From positions 1-38,481 of the forward strand of contig CAKZSB010000056.1 of NCBI GenBank assembly GCA_937920585.1: a DNA stretch of 38,481 bases, given 5' to 3'. This document shows positions 1 through 7,391 of this stretch, in pieces. The notes under the pieces were generated by a model. It saw only the letters and a list, made by a program, of their open reading frames with translations. It was not told the origin of the DNA and made no database searches. Within the stretch, counting starts at the first letter, position 1. Every line of letters begins with the position of its first letter. A program made the translations under genes and the position numbers. Origin of the DNA: an uncultured Granulosicoccaceae bacterium (GTDB lineage Bacteria > Pseudomonadota > Gammaproteobacteria > Granulosicoccales > Granulosicoccaceae).

Positions 1-1
1 C

Positions 2-580
2 ACAGCGGCTCAATACAGTGAATTGAACATCTCATCCGCCGCGCCTGCCGACACGCGCTACGTCATGGCCCTGTTCTACAGCGAAGATAACACCCTGATC
101 GACAGCTGCAGTCTCAGCACAGGCGACACGCCTGTATCACCTGAGCCTGAGCCGGAACCCGAGCCACCAACAACAGACAACCTGCTGGTCAATGGAGATT
201 TCGAATCGGGCCTCGACAACTGGTTCAGCTGCGCAGGTGCCGATCTGACATCGATCAGCAGCGATGCTGATACCGGAACCACAGCACTCGGAATCAACCA
301 GGGTGGCTGCCGCTATCAGGAATTCAACATTGTTGAGGGCAACAGCTATTCAATGCTCTGCCGCGGCCGCAATACCGGTGCGCTGTACGCCAGCATCACC
401 CTGGCACTGATGGACAGCAACTACCAGTCACTCGACAGACAGGAGATTCCGGTTGACTCCAGCGCCTGGAGTGATCACGTCTCCACGCTGACTGCACCGA
501 CCTCCGCTCGCTACGGCGCAGTCGTCGCCTATAGTGAAGATCTTAGTCTGTTCGATAATTGCACGGTGACCACGCAGTAG
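2..580 (+). CDS. Secreted repeat protein with carbohydrate-binding-like modules (C-terminal part only)
   Basis: The frame is open from the left edge, so the start lies outside the window; the TTG at 23 is internal. About 192 residues are visible. They hold the end of one module (ending around 'DSCSLST'), a Pro-Glu linker (PEPEPEPEPP) and one complete module of about 130 residues that begins 'LLVNGDFESGLDNW', the usual opening of CBM_4_9-like beta-sandwich domains. The two module ends match each other: 'RYVMALFYSEDNTLIDSC' against 'RYGAVVAYSEDLSLFDNC', which shows tandem duplication. The complete module has four Cys, as expected for an exported, disulfide-bonded domain. The role is probably binding a polysaccharide at or outside the cell surface. 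Whether a catalytic domain lies upstream cannot be seen. The family call rests on the opening motif and fold-like pattern only. Confidence 0.6.
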   Translation, partial: TAAQYSELNISSAAPADTRYVMALFYSEDNTLIDSCSLSTGDTPVSPEPEPEPEPPTTDNLLVNGDFESGLDNWFSCAGADLTSISSDADTGTTALGINQGGCRYQEFNIVEGNSYSMLCRGRNTGALYASITLALMDSNYQSLDRQEIPVDSSAWSDHVSTLTAPTSARYGAVVAYSEDLSLFDNCTVTTQ

Positions 581-591
581 CATTTACCTGG

Positions 592-618
592 CGCGAGTCT
601 GCAGGTTGCAGGCTCGCG
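592..618 (+). terminator. Weak hairpin just after the repeat-protein stop
   Basis: Arms CGCGAG (592-597) and CTCGCG (613-618) enclose an inner TGCA/TGCA pairing, 11 bases after the stop codon. No T-run follows, so this would be a weak or Rho-assisted transcript end at best. Confidence 0.3.
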
Positions 619-1116
619 TTATCCGCCGCCCGCCCACTTTTCTTGCTCCCTGCACAATTCCCGGCGCCACTCACCTGTGCGCGCCACAGCCAGGGCGCAA
701 GGCAAAACACACCTTCAATTTCAAGCAAATCCGAACCGATCGAATCAAGGCAGCTTCAGACGCCTGAGCTGCGCCTCAATTCAGCCAGCACTCCACCTTT
801 TGATCAGTCTGAATCAGCGTAACGGGCCAAAGACTTGCCCATCGTGAGCCCGGCTGCCGGGACGCTCGCAAGCTCGCGCAACTTCCAACACCGCTGTCTG
901 AAAGACGCCATTGAATCACTACTAGCGGTTACAGATGGCCAAAAAGACTGCACCCACGCGCCAGGCACTCCCGCACCCGGATAGCCTGCAGGCAAGTCGT
1001 GCAGCACAAGGATTTCGGTGTAGACTCAACCGCGCTGCACGACCCGTCCGCACCTGGTCAACGCAGCATATGCCACGTTTAGTGGCCTACCCATAGTGAC
1101 CACAGGTTGAAACTCC
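619..1116. other. Gene-free stretch
   Basis: I see no convincing gene, RNA or repeat here. Short open frames on both strands lack a plausible ribosome binding site and have composition like noise. The promoter for the gene at 1117 should lie here, but no clear -35/-10 pair stands out. Confidence 0.5.
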
Positions 1117-1500
1117 ATGACAGACAACGAACTCTTTGAAAAAGGACTGGCGGCTCGAAAGGGCACGCTCGGCGCAGAGTACGTCGAAAAAAACCTCGCC
1201 GCAGCAGACGATTTCACACGCCCGTTTCAGGAAGCCATGACAGCATGGTGCTGGGGATTTGGCTGGGGCGACGACACCATCGATGCCAAAACGCGTTCAA
1301 TGATGAACCTGGCAATGATCGGCGCACTGGGCAAAATGAACGAATGGGAGATTCACTGTCGCGGCGCCATCACTAACGGGGTCACAGTTGAAGAAATTCG
1401 CGCGATCATACATGTAGTGGGAATTTACTGCGGCGTGCCTCAGTCACTCGAATGCTTTCGCACCGCACGCAAGGTACTGGAAGAGCAGGACTTGCTGTAA
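1117..1500 (+). CDS. Carboxymuconolactone decarboxylase (CMD) family protein
   Basis: This 127-residue protein has the CMD fold signature. 'DAKTRSMMNLAMIGALGKMNEWEIHCRGAITNGVT' spans about residues 56-90, and a conserved 'IYCGVPQSLECF' stretch (103-114) carries Cys105. The length and the pattern R-S..N...I.AL....E...H.RGA..NGVT..EI fit PcaC, the gamma-carboxymuconolactone decarboxylase of the beta-ketoadipate pathway. No other pca gene is nearby, so true 4-carboxymuconolactone activity is unproven; many members act on other substrates. It lies 47 bases upstream of an Ldh_2-type dehydrogenase on the same strand, which suggests co-transcription and a shared small-acid catabolic role. The family call is strong and the substrate is unknown. 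Confidence 0.85.
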   Translation: MTDNELFEKGLAARKGTLGAEYVEKNLAAADDFTRPFQEAMTAWCWGFGWGDDTIDAKTRSMMNLAMIGALGKMNEWEIHCRGAITNGVTVEEIRAIIHVVGIYCGVPQSLECFRTARKVLEEQDLL

Positions 1501-1547
1501 ACCGCACATTAAGCACAACCAGCAGTACTAACTCCAGGAACCCTTCG

Positions 1548-2543
1548 ATGACAAAAACAACCGTTACGCTCGACGAAATCGAATCGACAACTCTGGCCGC
1601 ACTGGTCAGGCATGGTGCCACCGGATGGATTGCCGATGAAGTCGCTCGCGCCGTGCGCGAGGCAGAGGCTACCGGCAATGTCATCTGTGGCTTGTACTAC
1701 CTGGAGAGCTATTGCCGCCAATTGCAAAGCGGGCGTGTATCCGGCACCGCGGAACCGCTTGTCACGCGGCCAAAATCTGCCAGTGTAAAAGTCGACGCAC
1801 AAGCCGGATTTGCCCAGCCGGCATTTGCGCGCGGCCTGCCGGAAGCACTTGCGGTAGCCAGTGAGGCAGGCACCTGTGCACTGGCGATCTGCCACTCGCA
1901 TACTTGCACATCACTGGGTTACTTTACCGCGCAAATCGCGCGGGCGGGAATGATAGGTATCGGTTTTACCAATGCATCGGCAGTGGTATCGCCTCCGGGC
2001 GGCAATCAGGCAGTGCTCGGCACCAACCCGATCGCTATGTCCATTCCCGCAGAAAGCGGCGGCATTGCATTTCAATTCGATCAATCGACAAGCGCCGTCG
2101 CACTGGGCCAAAGTACAATGGCTGCCGCAGCAGGCGAGACTATTCCGGCCGGCTGGGCTGTGGATGAAAATGGCCAACCAACCGAAGACCCGAAAGCGGC
2201 GCTGGCCGGCTCGCTGGTATCAACCGGTGGATACAAGGGCTATGGTTTCGGATTGATGGCAGAAGTATTGGCCGCCGCCTTAACGGGCAGCGTGAACTCA
2301 CTGGATGTAAAGGCGATCAAGTCACCCGATGGCCCGCCGCACGACCTGGGACAATTTTATTTTCTGGTCGACCCATGCACCTTCGCCGGCGATGTCTTCT
2401 GGGCTCGAATCAACCGCTTGACACAAGCAGTTGATCAACAGGAAAACGCTCGCCTGCCCGGCTCAAACCGGGATTTCCCCGATTCAGTTTCTATCGATGA
2501 GGCCGTCTGGCTGCAAACCCGGGAGCTCGCGGGCCTGGTCTAA
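1548..2543 (+). CDS. Malate/L-lactate dehydrogenase (Ldh_2) family oxidoreductase
   Basis: This 331-residue protein is of usual length for the Ldh_2 family (YlbC-type malate/L-lactate dehydrogenases, piperideine/pyrroline-2-carboxylate reductases, ureidoglycolate dehydrogenases), which are NAD(P)-dependent and cytosolic. Visible motifs are 'SPPGGNQAVLGTNPIA' (148-163), 'GWAVDENGQPTEDPKAAL' and 'GGYKGYGFGLMAEVL'. I chose ATG 1548 because CCAGGAA sits seven bases upstream and the family N-terminus starts there; the open frame runs further back into the CMD gene. At the family's usual 'SHG' catalytic-His site this protein reads 'VICGL' with Cys47, and the second His motif reads 'CHSHTCTSLGY'. 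It therefore belongs either to a divergent subgroup or to an enzyme with altered chemistry. Its 3' end also survives as a duplicated fragment at 5963-6005. Confidence 0.82.
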   Translation: MTKTTVTLDEIESTTLAALVRHGATGWIADEVARAVREAEATGNVICGLYYLESYCRQLQSGRVSGTAEPLVTRPKSASVKVDAQAGFAQPAFARGLPEALAVASEAGTCALAICHSHTCTSLGYFTAQIARAGMIGIGFTNASAVVSPPGGNQAVLGTNPIAMSIPAESGGIAFQFDQSTSAVALGQSTMAAAAGETIPAGWAVDENGQPTEDPKAALAGSLVSTGGYKGYGFGLMAEVLAAALTGSVNSLDVKAIKSPDGPPHDLGQFYFLVDPCTFAGDVFWARINRLTQAVDQQENARLPGSNRDFPDSVSIDEAVWLQTRELAGLV

Positions 2544-2555
2544 CACCGCTGTTTG

Positions 2556-3935
2556 CTAGAGCTTTTTAATCTCAAAGCCGTCGCTGGTATCCACCACCTG
2601 ATAGCCCCGCTCTGCCAGCGCATCGCGTGCCTCGTCAGCGGCAGCCCAGTCCTTGCTCTGGCGGGCATCCTGCCGCTTTTGCGCGAACGCAACGATCTCA
2701 TCGGGGATTTCAACATCAGCAGGCGGTTGCCACTGCGACAAACCCAAACCCAGTACACTATCGAACACTTCCACTGTGGCCCGCTTATCAGCTGATGAGA
2801 GGCTCGCATCTTTCACGATTTCCCAAACCAGCGCGATAACACGCGATGTGTTTAGATCGTCGTTGACGTAACTGGTGAATTTCGCAATGTAGGCTTCACT
2901 GATTTTTCCATCACTGTCCCAACTGTGAAATGCTTCGCGCAGCCGATTTAATGCGGTAGAGGCGCTGTCAAGCCCCTCCCAGCTAAAGGCTATATCGCTG
3001 CGGTAGTGCGCCAGCAGGCAGAGAAAGCGATACGCAATCGGGTCATAGTTCTTTTCAATGAGTGTTGCCGTGCGCAGAAATTCACCCGCTGATTTCGACA
3101 TTTTCTGTTTGTCGGTTTGTAAAAAGTAACCGTGCATCCAGTAATTGGAAAGATTGGTGCCATAGCAGGCATGCGCCTGCGCTATTTCATTGCTGTGATG
3201 TACCGGTATATGGTCCTTGCCACCACAATGAATATCGAACAGAGGTCCTAGGTATTTGGCCGCCATCGCCGAACACTCTATGTGCCAACCGGGAAAGCCC
3301 TTTCCCCATGGGCTATCCCACTCCATTTGTCGCTTTTCATCGGCGGGACTGAACTTCCACAAGGCAAAATCTGTGGCATTGCGCTTCTCGCCTTTATCGA
3401 CCCTGGCCCCTTGCTGTAATCCCTCTACGTCGAGCCTGGCAAGGTACCCGTATGCCGGATCCTGGCTTGTATCAAAGTACACGCCGTCTGAGCAGACATA
3501 ACACATGCCTTTGGCATCGATCTGGCGAATTGCCTCTATCTGTTCGGCGATGTGATCCGTGGCCTTACAGAGTATTGATGGTGTTTTGATGTTCAGCAAT
3601 TCAAGATCTTCGAGAAAGGCATCGGTATATATTTCAGCAATTTCCCAGGCAGTTTTGCCGGTCCGCGCAGCGCCCGCTGCCATTTTGTCTTCGCCGTCAT
3701 CACCATCTGAAACCAGATGTCCAACATCGGTGATGTTGACGACATGATTGACCTTGTAGCCGTTGAATTCGAGCACGCGGCGCAGAACATCCTCGAAAAT
3801 ATAGGTTCGCAAGTTGCCGATGTGGGCGTAGTTGTATACCGTTGGCCCACAACAGTACAGACCGACTTCGCCAGCATTGATAGGTACAAATTCTCGCGTT
3901 TCACGGGTGTAGGTATCGAAGAGTTTCAAAATCAT
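2556..3935 (-). CDS. cysS: Cysteine--tRNA ligase
   Basis: This 459-residue class I aminoacyl-tRNA synthetase charges tRNA-Cys in the cytoplasm. '[11 protein letters not shown]' (31-41) carries the HIGH signature and 'KMSKS' lies at 278-282. The zinc ligands can be read as Cys29, Cys221 (in 'ECSAMA'), His246 and Glu250; their spacing matches the E. coli enzyme (28, 209, 234, 238) apart from a constant 11-12 residue shift. The C-terminus keeps the anticodon-binding tail. The gene converges on the Ldh_2 gene with only 12 bases between stops, and lies downstream of the PhzF gene on the same strand. A decayed partial copy of cysS is present at 6006-6404. This copy is full length and should be the functional one. 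Confidence 0.97.
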   Translation of the reverse strand: MILKLFDTYTRETREFVPINAGEVGLYCCGPTVYNYAHIGNLRTYIFEDVLRRVLEFNGYKVNHVVNITDVGHLVSDGDDGEDKMAAGAARTGKTAWEIAEIYTDAFLEDLELLNIKTPSILCKATDHIAEQIEAIRQIDAKGMCYVCSDGVYFDTSQDPAYGYLARLDVEGLQQGARVDKGEKRNATDFALWKFSPADEKRQMEWDSPWGKGFPGWHIECSAMAAKYLGPLFDIHCGGKDHIPVHHSNEIAQAHACYGTNLSNYWMHGYFLQTDKQKMSKSAGEFLRTATLIEKNYDPIAYRFLCLLAHYRSDIAFSWEGLDSASTALNRLREAFHSWDSDGKISEAYIAKFTSYVNDDLNTSRVIALVWEIVKDASLSSADKRATVEVFDSVLGLGLSQWQPPADVEIPDEIVAFAQKRQDARQSKDWAAADEARDALAERGYQVVDTSDGFEIKKL

Positions 3936-4066
3936 CGGTTCAGAGTGGGATTGAAGTCTGTCAGGCGGTGCGGCGGGATCGGCAGGTTAGCAGGCATTAT
4001 ACGCATTCCGGCTTCGACGACCCCAATCGATGCTTGCGGCACACACTGTGCCACCGCAGCAAGCTG

Positions 4067-4918
4067 CTACAGCGACACCGTTCCATCGATCAGGATGTGG
4101 GTCTGGCCCCCGATCAGCACCCGTCCGGGCTCGCCGCTCGCTTGCGGGGTTACGTAAACTCGCCCTGTTCTGCCAATACAGGTGCCCTGTGCGACTACCA
4201 GAGGCTGGTTAAACCTGCCTCTGGAAATCATCCAGTGCGCAAGCGCCGAATTGAGTGAACCGGTAATCGGATCCTCGCTCATACCACTGGAGGGCGCGAG
4301 CATGCGAGCCTCGTACTCACACTCCGCGTGGTTCGCGTGCGCGCCAATCAGACCTATTGGCTTGTAGTCGGGCCACTTGACACGAGAAGAGTCCACGGCC
4401 AGCACATCATCGGCACCAGCAAGCTCAAATACCTGCCACTCCGGGCCATTGTTGAGCAGGGCCGAGGCAACTATGCGCTGCGGTTTCAATTCGAGCCTGT
4501 CTATCAACGGTTGCGCTCGCTGCGGTGTGAGCTCCGCGATTCGGGTAGGCGGGGCGACAAATGCCGGGGCGGGTCCACGCTGATCGATTTCGACAATACC
4601 AACCGCACACTCCTGCCTGACCACCCCGTCCTGCCTGGCGATGCCACCGGCATGCAGCCAGGCAGCGCAGCTACCCAGTGTGGGATGTCCGGCAAACGGC
4701 ATTTCTCGTGAGGGCGTGAAAATTCGTACTTTGTAGTCTGCGGATTCATGCTCTGGCGCGAGCACGAACGTAGTTTCTGCAAGATTGGTCCAGGCTGCGA
4801 ACGACTGCATTTGCTGGTCGTCAAGACCCTCTGCATCCAGTACTACGGCCAGTGCGTTACCGCGCGTTGGCTGCGCGGTGAATACATCGCACTGTATGAA
4901 TCGTCTTGTGATGGCCAA
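4067..4918 (-). CDS. PhzF-family isomerase/epimerase-like protein
   Basis: This 283-residue protein has the two-lobed PhzF (diaminopimelate-epimerase-like) pattern. 'GNALAVVLDAEGL' (20-32) is followed by 'TNLAETTFVL' with the likely catalytic Glu48, 'IFTPSREMPFAGHPTLG' (66-82), and a C-lobe motif 'EDPITGSLNSALAHWM'. PhzF itself isomerises a phenazine precursor, but most chromosomal members (YddE type) have no known substrate. No phenazine gene is nearby, so phenazine synthesis is not implied. It sits 131 bases upstream of cysS and 68 bases downstream of a lipoprotein gene, all on the minus strand. The 5' end of a second copy is recognisable at 6405-6501 as a pseudogene. Confidence 0.88.
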   Translation of the reverse strand: MAITRRFIQCDVFTAQPTRGNALAVVLDAEGLDDQQMQSFAAWTNLAETTFVLAPEHESADYKVRIFTPSREMPFAGHPTLGSCAAWLHAGGIARQDGVVRQECAVGIVEIDQRGPAPAFVAPPTRIAELTPQRAQPLIDRLELKPQRIVASALLNNGPEWQVFELAGADDVLAVDSSRVKWPDYKPIGLIGAHANHAECEYEARMLAPSSGMSEDPITGSLNSALAHWMISRGRFNQPLVVAQGTCIGRTGRVYVTPQASGEPGRVLIGGQTHILIDGTVSL

Positions 4919-4986
4919 TGGAATCTCCGGCAGATTGCAATCAATTTACATTCAGGTACCAGTTACCGCGATGAGTTGAACCGCAC

Positions 4987-5697
4987 TTACTCAGCCGGTT
5001 TCGGCTGCCCGTGATCATCGAGCTGTAACACTACCGGAACTTCACGCCCGGTATCCCTGCCAACGTATTGCGACGCCGCTGCCACCAGCAACGGCATCGC
5101 TGTTCTTAAGTCCGGGTTAGTTCTGTTTGTACGCGCACGCGTGCTCCACAGCACTTCGCGTTCGGCGCTGTTCTTAATGTCGATCGCTTCCAGCGCAATA
5201 AACAATCGATAGTACGACAATACCCGAAAGTCATCGCGGAGTCGGTTATCGAGTTCCGGCGGCTCACGAGGAACACTACGCGTTTGCCACAATCTGCAGC
5301 GACCGTTGCGATCGCGACGCTGGCAAACACGCTGCGTTCGTTGCAGGTCAGTGTAAAGCGACGGGCTGCTAACAATCCGGTGATCGCGTTTTGCCCCGTA
5401 GTTAACCTCAATCTCGATAGAGGCATCCTGCGCAGACTGAGCCCGGACCAGCCCCTGTGACTCAAGCGCGGAATGGATATACCCGGCGTATTCACGAAAA
5501 TGCAGATCGGCACTGTCTACACCGTCTACCACAGGCTTTAACACATAGCTGTGATTAACATCACCTTCGACTGCGATGGCATCGACCGTCGCGCTGAATC
5601 TGGGCGCAGTTGTACACCCAACGCTCAATAACAGCACTGCAACAAGGGCAAATCTGCTCGCCAGCCGCCCCATATTCAGGGAATGCCAACTACTCAT
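4987..5697 (-). CDS. Putative lipoprotein A (DUF4136-like), paralogue of 6575-7261
   Basis: The 236-residue product starts at ATG 5697, chosen because GGAG lies 10 bases upstream; the longer GTG start at 5730 has no such site. The N-terminus is a signal peptide ending 'LLLSVGC', consistent with a lipobox, so the protein is probably acylated and faces the periplasm. The core 'LKPVVDGVDSADLHF..YAGYIHSAL' and 'ASIEIEVNYGA' resembles DUF4136-type lipoproteins, but this family call is tentative. A Cys pair around 'CQRRDRNGRCRLWQTR' is shared with the paralogue and could form a disulfide. Roughly half of the residues are identical between the two. The function is unknown. The gene leads a minus-strand run with phzF and cysS. 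Confidence 0.72.
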   Translation of the reverse strand: MSSWHSLNMGRLASRFALVAVLLLSVGCTTAPRFSATVDAIAVEGDVNHSYVLKPVVDGVDSADLHFREYAGYIHSALESQGLVRAQSAQDASIEIEVNYGAKRDHRIVSSPSLYTDLQRTQRVCQRRDRNGRCRLWQTRSVPREPPELDNRLRDDFRVLSYYRLFIALEAIDIKNSAEREVLWSTRARTNRTNPDLRTAMPLLVAAASQYVGRDTGREVPVVLQLDDHGQPKPAE

Positions 5698-5962
5698 TAG
5701 GTAACGTCTCCAGATCAATGCAAACCTCACTATGGTTGCAGCTATTTAACATTCATACAAGTGCTATCCTCCGGGCGCGACTCTTCACGATTAGGTCCAG
5801 ATCGACAATTGTGGAAACCCCGGGCGGTTGATCACTGACTGCATGTGGCGGGCTACCGGAATACCTTCACGAGCAAAAACTTAACGCCCTTTAGCCGACT
5901 AACATCCAAGCTCACACATCTATAACTGATTGTTAAAACGGGCGACAAACACGACGCAAGCC

Positions 5963-6005
5963 GGCCGCCCGGCTGTAGACCCGGGCGCTGGCGGGCAAGG
6001 TTTAA
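5963..6005 (+). pseudogene. Duplicated 3' tail of the Ldh_2 gene
   Basis: Bases 5963-6005 align without gaps to 2501-2543, the last codons and TAA stop of the Ldh_2 gene, at about 80% identity by eye. An in-frame TAG has appeared within the fragment. The alignment runs straight on into the cysS fragment, as in the parent locus, and this marks one edge of the old tandem duplication. No open frame precedes it. Confidence 0.8.
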
Positions 6006-6404
6006 AACCGCTGTTTGCCAGAGCGTTCTAAGCTTAAAGCCGTCGCTGGTATCCACCACCTGGTACCCCGCTCTGCCAGCGCATCGCATGCCTTTTCAGC
6101 GGCAGCCCGGTCCTTGCTCTGGCGAGCATCCAGCAGCTATTGCGCGAACCCAAACCCGGAACACCATCGAACACTTCCACTGTGGCCCGCTTATGGGCTG
6201 ATGAGAGGCTCGCATCTTTCACGATTTCCCACACCAGTGCGATAACACGCGATGTGTTTAGAACGTCGTTGACATAACTGGTGAATCTAGCGACACAGGC
6301 TTCACTGATTTTTCCATCACTGCGCTAACTGTGAAATGCTTCGTGCAGCGGATCGCCTCTATCTGTTCGGCAATTTGATCAGTGGCTTTACAGAATATCG
6401 ATGA
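6006..6404 (-). pseudogene. cysS: Decayed second copy of cysS (deletion-riddled)
   Basis: The fragment matches the 3' part of cysS in the same orientation. Bases 6172-6273 match 2766-2867 with only five mismatches in 102. The stretch from 6006 to about 6150 matches the region just downstream of 2544 at roughly 89%. Three blocks of the parent are missing: about 60 bases after 'gcgcgaac' (near 6150), about 575 bases near 6351, and over 1.2 kb near 6405. The short block at 6352-6402 corresponds to parent 3530-3580 ('[14 protein letters not shown]'). Single-base indels, such as the lost G in the Tyr-Gln codons near the C-terminus, break the frame. Both the HIGH and KMSKS motifs are gone, so no functional product is possible. 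Confidence 0.9.
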
Positions 6405-6501
6405 GCACTGCGGCCAGTGCGTTGCCTCGCGGCAGCTGTGAGGTAGCCACATCGCACTGAATGAAATGTGGGTAGCAGCGACGGCAGTCTCCTGCAGTTC
6501 C
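6405..6501 (-). pseudogene. Remnant of the 5' end of a second phzF copy
   Basis: The minus strand encodes 'FIQCDVATSQLPRGNALAAVL', the counterpart of residues 7-27 of the intact PhzF protein ('FIQCDVFTAQPTRGNALAVVL'), at about 77% base identity. The start codon is lost and the sequence passes directly into cysS remnant sequence, so over 750 bases of the gene have been deleted. Its position between the cysS remnant and the second lipoprotein gene repeats the order of the parent locus. Confidence 0.82.
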
Positions 6502-6574
6502 ACCCCAATCTACACCCGTTCGGAGAAATCAGAGCGCCGGATGAAATGTCGTGTTGCACCAGCGGTGCAGAAAG

Positions 6575-7261
6575 CTACTGCGAGCGTGGCAACACAACCA
6601 ATACCTCGCGCTCGGTATCTTTGCCGATGTAATCGCTTACTGCTGCCACCAGCGCCGGCATCGCAGCTCTAAGATCCGACCTGCCGCTTGCCATTTTGGC
6701 GCGGGCGATCCAAATCGCGCTGCGCCCCGAATCCGAACCACTAGGAAAGGCCTCGAGCGTCAGGAACAAGCGGTAGTAAGGCACGACGCGAACATGATCG
6801 CGGTGCCGACGATCAAACACATCCCAGGGATCGTGCAATCGACGCGTCTGCCATAAGCGGCAACGACCACCTGGATCGCGATGGCCGCAGTAACGATGAG
6901 TTCGAAAGGGGCTGCTGCGCAACCCGGGAACGACTACCAGACGCTGATCGGACCCGGCGCCGTAGTTTACTTCGATCTCGATAGCGGCTTCTGCGGCCGA
7001 TTCTGCTCGACGCAACCCCACAGATTGCAACGCCGTATGAATATGCTCGGCGTATTCAAGGTAATGCAAGTCGGCATCGTCCACACCGTCAACAACCGGC
7101 TTGAGCTGATAGCGGGCGCCGTCGGCGGCGCGTTCCGTACTTATCGCATCCACGGCAACAGCCAGTGTCGGCGAGACCGTGCAGCCGGTAGCCAGCACAA
7201 GCAAGCTGAATACCGCCAGATACTTTGCCATTCGGGAAAAAAATAGCGTATCGCTTAACAT
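6575..7261 (-). CDS. Putative lipoprotein B (DUF4136-like), paralogue of 4987-5697
   Basis: The 228-residue product starts at ATG 7261, chosen because GGAG lies eight bases upstream. The signal peptide ends 'LLVLATGC', so it is likely a periplasm-facing lipoprotein. It shares 'LKPVVDGVD.ADLH', 'AIEIEVNYGA', the Cys-containing 'GRCRLWQTR' block and 'PYYRLFLTLEA' with lipoprotein A; about half of the residues are identical overall. The gene is intact although the cysS and phzF copies beside it have collapsed, which suggests selection keeps a second lipoprotein. It lacks the charged C-terminal tail of A. Function unknown; the DUF4136 assignment is tentative. Downstream of it on its strand lie only the pseudogene fragments. 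Confidence 0.72.
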   Translation of the reverse strand: MLSDTLFFSRMAKYLAVFSLLVLATGCTVSPTLAVAVDAISTERAADGARYQLKPVVDGVDDADLHYLEYAEHIHTALQSVGLRRAESAAEAAIEIEVNYGAGSDQRLVVVPGLRSSPFRTHRYCGHRDPGGRCRLWQTRRLHDPWDVFDRRHRDHVRVVPYYRLFLTLEAFPSGSDSGRSAIWIARAKMASGRSDLRAAMPALVAAVSDYIGKDTEREVLVVLPRSQ

Positions 7262-7391
7262 GACCACCGCTCCAGCGCAGATTCCAGTGCATTTATACTT
7301 GCACCACACTGACGGTCATTCAACCGGTGTCACGACTCCTGTCACTTTGTTTTTCACTCATTGGGGCTGCTGATCAGAACACCTGCCGCTC

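Noticed and set aside
4067-4918. Phenazine biosynthesis locus
   Set aside because: A PhzF-family gene alone does not indicate phenazines; none of the other phz genes is present.
5853-6559. Several short ORFs of 60-80 codons in the duplicated region
   Set aside because: They are pieces of the decayed cysS and phzF copies read across deletions, not genes.
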